The translations under genes were made by a program, and so were the position numbers. From Thermothelomyces thermophilus ATCC 42464 (lineage: Eukaryota; Ascomycota; Sordariomycetes; Sordariales; Chaetomiaceae): a stretch of DNA of 64,000 nt. This document shows positions 34,290-44,979 of the stretch, in pieces. The stretch lies in assembly GCF_000226095.1 (NCBI RefSeq), contig NC_016478.1, forward strand, positions 982,001 to 1,046,000, written 5' to 3'. The notes under the pieces were generated by a model. The model was not told the DNA's origin. It worked only from the letters and a program-made list of their open reading frames with translations, and searched no databases. Numbering within the stretch: the stretch's first letter is position 1; every line of letters starts with the position of its first letter.

Positions 34290-35418
34290 GCGACTTGTTC
34301 CTCCCACCACTTGTCAGCACGACTGCAGGCCGCGGTCCCTTCGTGGGCGGTGGGTGGTGGAAGGGCACGCATGGAGAGGTCTCGAGTGGATGCGCTGCTA
34401 CAGTGGCAGCCAACTTGCAAGGACATCACTATCTGCTGCTGAGGGCTCGACTACCAGAATGGCTTCGTTCTCAATATTCTCCTAGTTGAGGCTTTCTTGC
34501 TGGAAGGCCACAGCTAGCCTAGTCCCGTGAGGATGACCCAGTCTCACTCTCCTCCTCTTCTCAGTCGTTGATCTCCCATCTTCATCCCCTCCCTGACAAC
34601 TTCTGCCATAGAATACCAAATTAATTGACAACTTCAATTGATCTACTGCGTAGCCTAGTAATGCTCTAACTGTCGTGTGTATTATGTCATGTTCAGTAAT
34701 GACACCATGGTCCCAGGCAGTGAGGAAGGGGGGTGTCCTGGTCGATATGCGTGTGTCCCATGTGTTTCAGAGATGTGTTACATTTCTCTACAGCAGTTAC
34801 ATGATCTAACGTGGGCGCTTGATCTCTGTGATGTAAACCCGCGGACGAGCCTCGGCAGGGATCAGGCCGCTGGCAAGGTTTGTCAGGACCTGCGGGGGCT
34901 GTACCCAATTCAACTCTTTCCTGTAGTTTCAATCTCGGTTGCTCTTAAAGAATCATCCAATGGGTGAACAGGAAACGTAAGAGAAGGAATCCTAGAAGAG
35001 GCCTTCAAAATGTACCCAATACCGAATGGAGCATCTGGTTACTCCTGGTTCGTAGATTGTCATCGCCCAAATTGGCATCAATGCATCCATGGCTGGCCTT
35101 GCCCCATCTCTCCCCATGTATGCTACAACATCAGTTCTCAGAGCAGCGGCGCATTGCATCACAAAATAGATGAAAACCGTCTCTACGATGGGGTGTCCCC
35201 CGTCGGTGCACTACACAGTACTCCGTAGTGTACTACAAAAAACGGCAGCAGGAAATTCTCCGATTGGCTATTCTCGAACCAGCGAAACAGGCGGCGAAAA
35301 GCTGCGATAAAGCCTTATCGGCCGTCACTGACCCCGAAAAAGTATCCCGAAGGTCGAAGTTAGAACAACTGCACACAACGAAGCCGTCGAGGCCCGAATA
35401 GCCGTGAACAAGCCTGCC
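34290..35418. other. Intergenic, no gene recognised
   Basis: It holds the 3' end of the HUB1-like gene and the upstream region of BCD1. A compact motif cluster at 35209-35236 joins CTACACAGTA, CTCCGTA and TAGTGTACTA some 190 bp before the BCD1 start. Open frames here are short and unconvincing. Confidence 0.6.
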
Positions 35419-37119
35419 ATGTCCGGGACGGTCCTTAGCACGCTGTGCAGCATCTGCCACACAGAGCCACCCAAGTACAAGTGCCCGCGATGCGGCGTGC
35501 GAACCTGCTCCGTGCCGTGCGTCCAGAAACACAAGGCCCGCGCCGACTGCGATGGCGTCCGCAACCCCAGAGCCTTCATGCCATTGAAGCAGCTCAAGAC
35601 CCCCGCCGGAGTTGACCACGACTACAACTTCTTGACCTCCATTGAGCGCGCCCGCGAGCGGGCCGAAAAAGAAGTTCTCGAGGCCCGCCGGCTGCTGAGC
35701 GAGAAGGACCTGCGACCGAAGAACGAGGACAAAGTATTCCAGAAGGTCTGGTACGGTGACGAGCTGCGCCATGTCCCGGTGCAATCACAGCCGTACGGAA
35801 AACCGGAAGGTCCGGCGTTCATTGACGGGTTTGACAAGCATGTTCGCCGGCGGTTGCGGTACCTCAACATTGACGCCATCACCATGCCCAAGGGCATGGC
35901 ACGGCAGAGAGAGAACAAGACGGCCTGGAATAGGCGGACACAATCCATCAACTGGCAGGTCGAGTGGCTCGTCTACAGCGCGTCCGACCTCGGTTTCACA
36001 TCGGCGCTACACGACCAACAACAACCTCTCCGCATTCTCTGCAAAACTCTCGAGGGCACCGCCCTCCACTCCGGGTTAGCGTCCGCGCTTGACTGGCATC
36101 GCGGCCAGCTCGACCGCCGAAGCCGCGAACAGCCCGACCCGACCGAAACTGACAATGAAGCCGAGTCGGATGACGGCCCCCCGGCCGCGAAGAAACGCAA
36201 AACCCATCACCACAACAAGAACCAATTCCCCACCGTCTGCCCGATCCAAGATCCATCGACCAGCACCTGGTCCTCGGCCCCGTACTCCTTGCAGTACCAG
36301 CCCACAACTGCCTGGTCTCAGACCATTACTCTTCCGCACGCGGAAACCACTCTGGAAGAAAAGCTTATGTCGTGGGATTTCTACCTTGTCAACGTCGTCC
36401 CGCCGCCGCTAGCAGCCTTTGCGACGGCCACCAACGACGGGAAGAACCAAACAAAGAAGGGGGGCAGCAAAACAATCATTCCGCTTTCGTCGACAGAAAG
36501 TCTCACCGCTGCGTTGTCAGGACGCAGAGTACTCGAATTTCCTACCGTCGTTGCGGTTCCGGGCGGGTGGGGGCCGCCGGCGGGGTACACGGTTGAGCTG
36601 GACGAGAGGCCGGACAGGATCCGGGGGGCTGCCGGACGGGCAGCACGGGCGCATCGAAGGGGCGCTAATGCGGACATGAGTGCCGATACTGGCAATACTG
36701 GCGATGCTGGGGAGACGCTGCCGCGTCCCGGCCCCGCCAAGCGCCCGAGACGACAGGGTGCCGATGGCGCTGGCGGCAGGGGAGGGAAAAGGTTCAGGTC
36801 CAGCCCCAGCCCCAGCCGGACTGCGGCGCTGCCACGGGAGGAGCTTGTCGGGCAGCATCAGCAGCAGTCGGATGACGAGGGCGATGCTGAGGAGGGTGAG
36901 GTGAACAGCGACGGGGACGAGGTCATGGGTGAAGCGGCGGACGCCGACGGGTATGTCGAGGAGGCGGACGATTCAGATTCGGAGGATGGTAGCAGCAGCA
37001 CGACAATGGGCAGGGAGGACGAGGCTGGGCAACCTCAGCAGCAAGAGGAGAACCGACCAGAGGCAGGCAGGCCGCGTGGTGGGCTGGTCGATTATGGGTC
37101 GTCGGATGAGTCGGATTGA
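35419..37119 (+). CDS. BCD1: Box C/D snoRNP assembly factor BCD1 (zf-HIT protein, ZNHIT6 homologue)
   Basis: A single exon from ATG 35419 gives 566 residues. The zf-HIT finger is at the N-terminus: Cys10, Cys13, Cys22, Cys25, Cys30, Cys34, His38 and Cys44, in the stretch LCSICHTEPPKYKCPRCG followed by TCSVPCVQKHK. The region after it (FMPLKQLKTP, YNFLTSIERARERAEKEVLE, TAWNRRTQSINWQVEWLVY) matches the BCD1 body. The C-terminal ~170 residues are acidic and Ser/Gln-rich, with a basic nuclear-localisation-like patch. BCD1 stabilises box C/D snoRNAs and helps load the core proteins, including NOP58, whose gene lies 2.3 kb upstream on the same strand. An in-frame GTG at 35404 is not needed as a start. 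Confidence 0.93.
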   Translation: MSGTVLSTLCSICHTEPPKYKCPRCGVRTCSVPCVQKHKARADCDGVRNPRAFMPLKQLKTPAGVDHDYNFLTSIERARERAEKEVLEARRLLSEKDLRPKNEDKVFQKVWYGDELRHVPVQSQPYGKPEGPAFIDGFDKHVRRRLRYLNIDAITMPKGMARQRENKTAWNRRTQSINWQVEWLVYSASDLGFTSALHDQQQPLRILCKTLEGTALHSGLASALDWHRGQLDRRSREQPDPTETDNEAESDDGPPAAKKRKTHHHNKNQFPTVCPIQDPSTSTWSSAPYSLQYQPTTAWSQTITLPHAETTLEEKLMSWDFYLVNVVPPPLAAFATATNDGKNQTKKGGSKTIIPLSSTESLTAALSGRRVLEFPTVVAVPGGWGPPAGYTVELDERPDRIRGAAGRAARAHRRGANADMSADTGNTGDAGETLPRPGPAKRPRRQGADGAGGRGGKRFRSSPSPSRTAALPREELVGQHQQQSDDEGDAEEGEVNSDGDEVMGEAADADGYVEEADDSDSEDGSSSTTMGREDEAGQPQQQEENRPEAGRPRGGLVDYGSSDESD

Positions 37120-39695
37120 CTCCGTCATATTCCCGACCCCCGCTGCCAGTGAAACTACGGAGTACATCTCTGGGTCGATTGGGACTCGCGTAATAAACGA
37201 CGGCCAACTTGTATGCCTAGGAAGTTGTAGAAGCGCACCAAACGGAGGGCAGAATCCAACGTCTTCTGTTTTTGTAACGGTCATTGCGAGGAGACGGACC
37301 TTTATTCTATGATTGTGTGTGATTTACTTGGTTACGCTAGATTTTCGCGTACGCATTATTAGGTTCCCAGACATAAACCTGAAGCAGTACTGCCTCGATA
37401 TATCAAGCTGCTTCGGAGCCTGAGTGAGCCTGAGAGGATCAGGAAACTTTCTTTTCTACACGCGGGAAATTTTTACACCGTAGGTTGACGGGGGTTTATG
37501 AAGGATTATTTAAAGTGCCGCGTAGAGGATCCGCTGCGATTGTATCCAAGTGTCCGTACTTTTCCGCATGCATGCGCCAGGGTATGAGGGTACGAGGGTG
37601 GATGGCACGACAGGGACGTGCTCCTGACCTGTAGACCGGGAGAGGGACTGCGCCTCGGCTTCGTGCTGTATGTAAGGTAAGTTACCCAATAGGTAGGCAC
37701 CTAGGCACCTGAGGTAAGGATAACAAAGGTTCAAGTGAACCGAAATCCCTACAGCCTAGACATGCAGGTTTAGTAACCCCTCGGTCACCCAGGTGCTTCC
37801 GCGGGCAAGGCTGGAAAGAACCTAGGCCTGACGGACGAATGTGTCGCCTCTACCTGAGTTTAGGTACATTAATAATGGTCATGTTTCGTACCTCGTCTCT
37901 CAGAAACGCGGCCTAGTCAGTCTGGTTGGAGATCGATCTACGATGCAATTAGTCAATAGTATTCTAATTTTTCGCAATTTTCTCCGAGACAAACAGTCAT
38001 GGAACGGAGAATGCTGCTGCTGTGGCGAAGCTTCGGGCCAAGCGAAAGCTCTAAAACTACGTTAGCTTCGCCGCCTACTCTCTACTCGGAAGGGGATGAG
38101 AGAATCAAGAGATCGGCAATGGTGATTTGCCGCATCCGATCATCCGATCTCGAGATTGGTTTGTCGTGGATCCGGATCTTCCAAGTGGCCGTACCTGGTA
38201 CCGTTGGACACGCACGAAATGATCAGTGGATTTTGTGCTGACATGTGATTACGCCAAGGCGCCTGGGCAAACACGTTTTGACAGTTGCATCAAGAGCGGG
38301 GCCCAGCGGAAACAGCATCCGTGGTGGGGGTTAGCAAGGTGGGGGGAGATGTGCAGGCCACCCATCTCTCTGATGCCTTTCGACCCAGGAGAGTCTCAGC
38401 TAATGGGGAGCCTCGTCATCGCCCGCACACCAGAGATAACCAAGGTACGGAGTAGGTACCTCAGAGCGAGTTGAGAACCAACCGGTGTACAATCAAGGTA
38501 TCGGCTCTCAAGATGCCTTGGATTGAGTGGTACGGAAGATGTTGCGGTCCTCACCGGTGAGAGCAGCCCTCCAATCAACCGCGCCAACAGATTGAACCGT
38601 CACCGTACTGCAGCATTCTTTGGCGCATCTCATCTTTTGCGGCAACGGTGATGTGACCCTGTCTTGGCGCGTCAATCAAGACGATGCGCAGCATAAGTAA
38701 GGTAGCCAGCATATCAGTCCAGATTGCCGGTCTCGGGCGAGTCCAAGGTTTGTCAGACTATCAGGGCCAAACATCTCGCCATTCTGGGAATCAAGACATG
38801 CCCCAGCCAGTCAAAACCCCCATGTTATCTAACAGGGCCCCCGAGAAGCTCGACGACACGCTACGCCAACGCTCGTCGGACGGCTTCTCGCGCTTTACTT
38901 AGATGGGGAGGGGAGTTGTATAGTTACTAGCACATGTGCACCACGGAGGAATATTCAGATTGGTACTTTCGCACTACCTAAGGTTGGTACTAGGCAGAAC
39001 ATGAACCGAACTATCAAGTATCCATATCGGGTTGGGAAGCTGCTCGAGGAACGCCAGAATGCCAGGAGCTTGGGCCAGCTTTCACATGTCCAAACAGGCT
39101 CTTCTTATCTTGCAGGACAGGGGTGTTAAACGGCTGCGAGTGGCTGCTGCTTCATGTCTTACCCCACCTCGCCATTGCATTGGCACGGCAAGACGCCATG
39201 GCGATTAGAACTGCCATCACGACTTGTTTGGCCACTGGAGAGCAAGCGCCCCTGGCGGGCCTTGGTTGGCTGGCAGCACATGCCGTCTCCCTGGGAAGCA
39301 GCACATGCAATCGGAAACTGCGACTGGTAAAATGTGGCGTCGGTTGCACCTTATTGCGGCGGTATCTCGGTCGCTCGGGTGCTTGCTCTGGGTGCGCCTT
39401 TCCCTTATAACAGACATCCAGCGCCCCTGCCCATCCATCATTCCACCTTCTCTCTCTCTTGACTTGCTCTAATCCTTGCACTCGTATTTCCGGGTCTCCC
39501 TTCCCAGACATTGAACTGGCAAACCCGGCTTCTCTCACAACCCTTCGCGTGCACACAAGCTTAACATTTCTTTTCTGTTTTGAATTTGGTTCAGGTACAG
39601 CCTCATTTGCTCCATCTTCTCTGTACGTTTTCGTTTCGATTTCACGAGACTCACGCGACCTGATAGTGCATCGTAGAGCAACAAGCAACGCAACA
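37120..39695. other. Intergenic, no gene recognised
   Basis: About 2.6 kb without a supported gene. Motif copies lie at 37154-37166 and 38445-38460. A TAGGCACCTAGGCACCTGAGG segment (split across about 37694-37714) contains tandem AGGCACCT units. The right end is the CT-rich leader of the perilipin gene. Confidence 0.6.
39406..39410 (+). promoter_or_regulatory. TATA-like element upstream of the perilipin-like gene
   Basis: The TATAA within CCCTTATAACAG lies about 290 bp before ATG 39696 and is followed by a long CT-rich stretch typical of fungal leaders. Confidence 0.45.
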
Positions 39696-40423
39696 ATGGC
39701 GGAGACCAAGACTTCTCCTGTGACCAACGGCGACTCGCCGAATTCTGACACACTTCGCGTACGTCCAACATATTGTCCCGGCCCGCAGGTGGCATTTGCA
39801 GCACGCATTAACTGACGGAGACACAGCACCTCCTGACTCTCCCGGCTGTGCAAGATGGCGTCCGCGCATTCAGCTCCAACCCGCTGGGCAGGATCTCGAT
39901 TCGGTTGACCAACTCGGCCTACCACTTGGTGGGTGCCCCGGTGCTGTCTCTCTTCAACAAGCCGCTCTCCTACGTGACGCCCTACGCCCAGCGGGTGGAC
40001 GAGTTTGGCGTGCAGACCCTTGCCAAGGTGGAGGAGAAGTACCCGATCGTCAAGAAGCCGTCGCCCGAGCTCCTGAAGGGCGCCAAAGAAGCAGCCTACG
40101 CACCGGTCCGGCATGTGGCCGAGGTGTACAATGGCGCGTACCAGAAGACGTCGGGCAACCACACTATTGCCAGCGGCAAGGCGGCCGCCAAGACTGCCGT
40201 TGTGGTCTCGGTTGAGGGCGCCATCTATGCCCTCCGCGAGGCCCTCAAGTTTGGCCAGTCGTTCCACGTCACCGAGTCGATCAAGGCCGCGATTGACCAG
40301 CTCGAGGAGGCGCTCCGGCGCCAGAACGGAGAAAACATCAACAACCATACCGCAAACTCCGGCCACGCCAGCAACCGCCGGGACGAACCGGAGACAACTG
40401 GAGCTAAGATCTCCAGCGACTGA
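39696..40423 (+). CDS. Perilipin-like lipid-droplet protein (CAP20/MPL1 family)
   Basis: Exons 39696-39758 and 39827-40423 (68-nt intron, GTACGT donor) give 219 residues. The hydrophilic start MAETKTSPVTNGDSPNSD leads to HLLTLPAVQDGVRAFSSNPL. The family body follows: NSAYHLVGAPVLSLF, KPLSYVTPYAQRVDEFG and KVEEKYPIVKKPSPEL, then amphipathic helices and a hydrophilic Asn-rich tail. This is the pattern of CAP20 of Colletotrichum and MPL1 of Metarhizium, which coat lipid droplets and affect appressorium turgor. In a non-pathogen the role would be lipid storage. There is no signal peptide or full membrane span, as expected for a droplet surface protein. Frame, splice sites and family order agree, so the family call is fairly firm. 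Confidence 0.83.
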
Positions 40424-41309
40424 GTGCGCTTACTCTAATATAACCATACATCGTGTTGACGCGCAAGGTAGCCGGCAGCCAATCCGGTTTCAAGACTAGT
40501 CCCGGGAAAGCAGGGAAGCACAACTGTTCATCTCCTTCGGCTGGATCTGAAACTGGTGGGACTCGGCAGCGAAACAGAAACTCGAATTGGGTTGATCTTT
40601 TTTTAAAAACCCCGTATTTATCTGCTCGTTTGGGGGGCGGGGGCGGGGGCGGAGGAGAGGAGGGGGGGAAGCGTGTTGAGGATTGGACTTGTTTTGGCAG
40701 GAAAACGAAACAGGGATAGAAACGGGCATCATGGTGTCGTAGTTTCCAACGGGGGACTGCTGTGTTAGTATGTAACTGGCGAGGTCGAAACAGAGACGGG
40801 AGTTTGCGCTGAAAATGCACTCGCAGGGCTCAGATAAAGATGCAAAAAAAGGTGACAGGTGAAGGAGTCAGCATCGAAAGAAAGCTTCATGGCTTCAAGG
40901 CAACCCCTAATGACATCCATTTTCTCTTCAGCAAGGGACGAGAAACGGGTGATGCACTAAATCCAATCGCATCTCGTTCGCCTCAAATTCTTGTAAACGG
41001 ATCTCTTGAATCAGCCATCACTCAGCGGATTCTCGAAGCATACCACAGTACTCCATTCTTCGATTACCGGCCATGACGTAAGCAACGCGCTAGCCCGATT
41101 GGGAATTAAGCTCTCGATTTGCCCCGCCAACATCTTCTGCCGACAGTCTTCTTACCATAGCCTTAGTCAGGAGGGGTAGCTTTTGGGGACCGAAGCTTCG
41201 TGATCAGTTATAAAGCCGAGATGTGTTCTTTGTCGTGGCTTGGAAATACGCCAAGTGCGCTGGAGTCTGCTAGATTTGTATATAACGAGCTTTTTGCCTG
41301 GCCGACTCG
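40424..41309. other. Intergenic between perilipin and pirin genes
   Basis: No gene is recognised in these 886 bp. There is a GGGGGC-rich patch near 40630-40670. The last ~100 bp carries the pirin core promoter. Confidence 0.6.
41209..41215 (+). promoter_or_regulatory. TATA box upstream of the pirin gene
   Basis: TATAAAG lies 95 bp before ATG 41310. The short distance supports this ATG, and thus the hydrophobic N-terminus, as the true protein start. Confidence 0.6.
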
Positions 41310-42690
41310 ATGAAGGCCTTTTTTTCACCAGTAACGATTGCAATCTCCGTCATTGTCGGTCTTTGTTCGATCTTGGCTTTCTTTAAGGGACAAGAGCTCC
41401 TAGAAGTCGCAGCAAACAACCCCGTCATCTCCCAACTTCTACCGGCAAAGGCCATCGCAACCGTAAACACATCAAAGTTCCCCGAGGGTAGCATCTCGCA
41501 AACCAGCACAACAATGACCGCCGCGAACACCACCACCACCAGACTCCTTCCTCGGCTCATTCGCCAATCCTTCCTCGCCGTTGAGCAATCCGAAGGCGCT
41601 GGCGCCCGCGTGCGCCGCTCCATCGGAACTCCCAAGTTGAGAAACTTGAGTCCCTTCCTGATGCTTGACCGTACGTTTCATTCCCCGATAGCTTTTTTCC
41701 GCTTTTTTGTCTCATTTTTCTTCCTCGAGAAAGAAGGGGCAAACAACCCCGGATGGGCTACCTGGCAGTGAACTGGGGCGAGGAAAACAGAAGGGCTGAC
41801 TGAACATTTTTTTTTTCCTACTCTTTTTAGACTTCTCTGTCTCCCCTGGCGCCGGTTTCCCCGACCACCCGCACCGCGGCCAAGAGACCATCACGTACCT
41901 CCTGCAGGGCGGCATGGAGCACGAGGACTTTGCCGGCAACCGGGGCCGACTGGGGCCGGGGGACCTGCAGTTCATGACGGCCGGGCGCGGCATCGTGCAC
42001 GCCGAGATGCCGGTGCAGAACGAGGACGGCAGCCCCAACGTCGGCCTGCAGCTGTGGGTCGACCTGCCGAAGCGCCTCAAGGCCTGCGAGCCGCGCTACC
42101 GCGACCTGCGCGCCGACGAGGTGCCCGTCGCCGAGGCCGACGGCGGCCGCGTCCGCGTCAAGGTCATCAGCGGCCGCAGCCACGGCGTCGACTCGGTCAA
42201 GGACCTCGCCTACACCCCCGTCTGGCTGCTCGACGTCGAGATCCAGCCCGGCGGCCGCATCGTCCAGCCCCTGCCCGAAGGCTGGAACGCCTTCGCGTAC
42301 ACGCTCGAGGGGGAGGTGCTGTTCGGGGACGGGGACGGCGACGGCGAGGTGGCGGCGGGGCCTGCGCCGCCGCCGCCTGCGCAGCAGCAACAACAACAAC
42401 AACAGCAACAGCAACAGCAGCAGCGGGCGGTCGGCCCGTTCCACAACGTCGTCTTCGAGGCGGACGGCCAGGCCGTCTACGCGGCCGTGGACGAGCGCGC
42501 AGAGAGCAGCGCCCGGTTCGTCATCGTCGCCGGCACCCCGCTCGACCAGAAGGTGGTCCAGTACGGCCCCTTTGTGCTCACCAGCCAGGAGGAGGTGTAC
42601 CAGGCCTTTATGGACTACCAGACCCACTCCAACGGGTTCGAGAGGGCCAACGGGTGGGCGAGCGAGATTGGCAAGACTATGGTACATTAG
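41310..42690 (+). CDS. Pirin-family cupin with N-terminal hydrophobic segment and poly-Q insert
   Basis: Exons 41310-41670 and 41831-42690 (160-nt intron) give 406 residues; typical pirins have about 290. Residues 8-27 (VTIAISVIVGLCSILAFF) are hydrophobic and could be a signal anchor or organelle signal. Pirin proper starts near residue 80 (LIRQSFLAVEQSEGAGARVR). The iron-site residues are visible: His133 and His135 in PDHPHRG, His177 and Glu179 in GIVHAEMP. The second cupin half is interrupted by a Gly/Asp/Pro-rich insert with 14 Gln at about residues 305-318. Pirins are nuclear cofactors or quercetin 2,3-dioxygenases; which applies cannot be told here. A later ATG at 41515 would remove the hydrophobic segment and give a normal cytosolic pirin, but the TATA box at 41209 favours the earlier start. 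Confidence 0.9.
42382..42423 (+). repeat. CAG/CAA tract coding for 14 Gln in pirin
   Basis: Mixed CAG and CAA codons make 14 consecutive glutamines. The mixture should slow slippage compared with a pure repeat. Confidence 0.92.
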
Positions 42691-43479
42691 TAAGGAAGGG
42701 GGGGCCGGAGGGGGGGAAGGTGTGGGTGGTATGTACGTACAGTCTGTCGGGCCAGGTTAGACGAGCCACAGGCCAATGATGGAACACGGGATTGTTGGAT
42801 ATCCAGGAGTTGTTTTGTGTGGATATGTATCAATATTTACTCTCTTTCCAAGACGTTCAAGTTCTGAGAGCCCAAGGATCGCATTCTGTTATTGAAGATT
42901 GGGCAGGTGATGTACGGCATGACCATAGTAAGGGACTAAATGAGAAAAAATAGAAGACAGCCAAACACATAATAGGCATATACCAAGACACATCCTCAGT
43001 GAGAAGGAACAGGGGCTGCGCGAGGCGCATCGAGTGTATATTAATTATTTGCAAAACCACCACAGTTACATGCTTGCTCCTGTTTCCTAAAACCAGCTTG
43101 ACAACCCATTTTGTGGACATTTAGCGGGAAGTCTAAATATTGAAAGAGCGTTCCCCGTCTGGTCTCCGTGGGGCACATCATTCCATCAAGTCCCCCCCTA
43201 TGGCCAGCCCCCCTAAGATCTCTATCAACTCGGTCATTTGACTCGATATCCAGAACTCCCCCCTTTCCCCCCCCCCTTCTTCCCTTTTCACTCCTTTCCT
43301 TCTCTGCTTCCCTGTTTTACCTTGTTTTCGTTTTCTCAAAAAGAACCCTCAACACATCGCTCCCTTCTCGGCCATACTCGCCTTGGGGCTCCCCCCCCGC
43401 GTCGCTCGCCTCGCCGGACACCTCCCACCACCTATCCTCCTCCATATCACCATCCCCCCCGTCGTGATCGTTCAATCGA
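42691..43479. other. Convergent intergenic region
   Basis: The 3' ends of the pirin gene and the minus-strand hypothetical gene face each other. C-runs lie at 43188-43194 and 43266-43274. No gene is seen. Confidence 0.6.
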
Positions 43480-44157
43480 TCACCTCCATTCCTCTTCTTC
43501 TTCTTCTTCTTCTTCTTCTTCTTCTTCTTCTTCTTCTTCTTCTTCTTCTCTTCTTCGTACAAACGCCGCGGTGTCCGCCGCATCTGCCGCTGCTTCCGCA
43601 GCATCCGCCGCCGCCGCCACCTCCGCCTCCGCCGCCGCCTTGGCTACCAGATCCTCCCAAAGCTGCTTGCGGTAGCGCGCGCGCACCTGTGCCTGGTAGG
43701 CGAGCTGGGCGGGCGACGGCGTGCAGCCGCGCGGGAGCGGCGAAGGGCACCCGCCGAGGCGCCAGGAGAGACATTCGAGGAAGCTGGGGCGGTAGCAGCG
43801 GCGGCGGTTGTTGTTGCTGTTTGTGCTGTGGCCGTCGTCGTCGTAGTCTTCTTGTCCATTGACCGGGACGAGACAGTTGTGGCGGAGCTCCGAGCCGTAG
43901 AGGCGGTAGTCTTGTTCATTGACCGGAAGAGTGGTGCTGCTATCAGTCGGTGCTGCCGTGATTGAAGAGCGGGTGGAGCTCTCCTCGTCCATGGTCGAGA
44001 GTGTCCTCATAGGCCCGGCCAGGGACGCGAGATGCTCGCCCTGTGAGAGAGAAGTTGGGAAGGTAGAGTGAGACAATCGGGAGCCCTGATCCTCGGCAAT
44101 GGGGGGAGCGAATGCGTGAGACTGAGTCTCCGGAGGAGTAGTGGTATCAGGAGACAT
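43480..44157 (-). CDS. Hypothetical protein with acidic poly-Glu tail
   Basis: A frame of 225 residues starts at an ATG (44157-44155) about 158 bp after a TATAAG element on the same strand. The N-terminal 75 residues are Ser/Thr/Pro-rich. The middle has an ordered stretch (QDYRLYGSELRHNCLVPVNG, CYRPSFLECLSWRLGGCPSP) with several Cys. An Arg/Gln/Ala helix follows (QLAYQAQVRARYRKQLWEDL), then Ala-rich repeats and 20 Glu ending WR. The Glu run comes from an 18-unit TTC repeat. Strong G/C third-position bias in the middle supports coding. I do not recognise the family. The frame stays open upstream of the chosen ATG, so a longer N-terminus is possible. Confidence 0.5.
   Translation of the reverse strand: MSPDTTTPPETQSHAFAPPIAEDQGSRLSHSTFPTSLSQGEHLASLAGPMRTLSTMDEESSTRSSITAAPTDSSTTLPVNEQDYRLYGSELRHNCLVPVNGQEDYDDDGHSTNSNNNRRRCYRPSFLECLSWRLGGCPSPLPRGCTPSPAQLAYQAQVRARYRKQLWEDLVAKAAAEAEVAAAADAAEAAADAADTAAFVRRREEEEEEEEEEEEEEEEEEEEWR
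43495..43548. repeat. TTC trinucleotide microsatellite (18 perfect units)
   Basis: On the minus strand it reads GAA and encodes most of a 20-residue poly-Glu tail. Length changes of whole units keep the frame. Confidence 0.95.
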
Positions 44158-44979
44158 GGTGGGAATACTGTTTGCACGAGCGTTTTGGCCTGTGTATAGT
44201 CCTGTGGTTGGAATATCCTTGCAACGAGGAGGTGGCTTTTGAGAGGTCAGGATGATATTGAGGCAAGCTGAGCATGAGGTAGAATATGTTCGCGGAGGAT
44301 GGGAGGACGGCAGTCTTATACTTTGACCGGGCAGGCACGCAGCGACTGATGATTTGCAGTGTGCGTGAAACCAGCACGCGCAGAAACCTTTGGGAGACGT
44401 AAGCCTAAAGGCGTCGCACGCGTTGTTCGCATTGCTTCCGGACTGATATGCAATCTTTGGACACCGGAGTGGCGGTGGTGCTGGGGTCCTGGAAGCACAT
44501 CGATTACGACAGTGCCTCAGCATGCTTCAAACCATGCATGCGAGTCGACCTGCGCAGAAGTTTACACTTGATTCAGGAGACAATTCTCGCAAGACACGAG
44601 CGTAGGGGTTCCAGCCCAAAACGCTCAACTGATAGCGCAGAATTGCCGGGGCGTGCAGGCTGCTTTTCGACCGCAGAGTGGAACATAGATAGAATGAGAG
44701 CGTTAAGACGCTACATTCCCAATTCAATCGTACTGCATCGGTGTGTGTCTCATACGCGAAAGCACATGCAGTCCTCGGAGGTGGAGGTTCGTATATTGTG
44801 TGTCGACCAGCGCGTATGAGTGCTGCAGGCCAAATGTCCGGCACCTAGCTGGAACTCAGAGAGAAAGCGGTTCAGGCTGGGGCAGAGTGAGGCGTGGGGA
44901 CGCGGGGCCGAAGCGAGAGTACAAACGAGCAAGCCGCGCGGAATGTCTGCGGTGAAGAAGCTCAATTTTCTAAGCAAAA
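44158..44979. other. Intergenic, no gene recognised
   Basis: Upstream region of the poly-Glu protein gene and 3' flank of the acid phosphatase gene, both on the minus strand. Only the TATA-like element at 44315-44320 stands out. Confidence 0.55.
44315..44320 (-). promoter_or_regulatory. TATA-like element for the poly-Glu protein gene
   Basis: TATAAG on the minus strand lies about 158 bp before the ATG at 44157 and supports that start. Confidence 0.45.

Noticed and set aside
39152-40366. A 404-codon minus-strand open frame across the perilipin locus
   Set aside because: It covers the promoter, intron and exons of the perilipin gene in antisense and shows no conserved motif.
41827-42687. A minus-strand open frame rich in Leu and Arg runs
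   Set aside because: It is the antisense of the pirin second exon, and its leucine run is the poly-Q tract read backwards.
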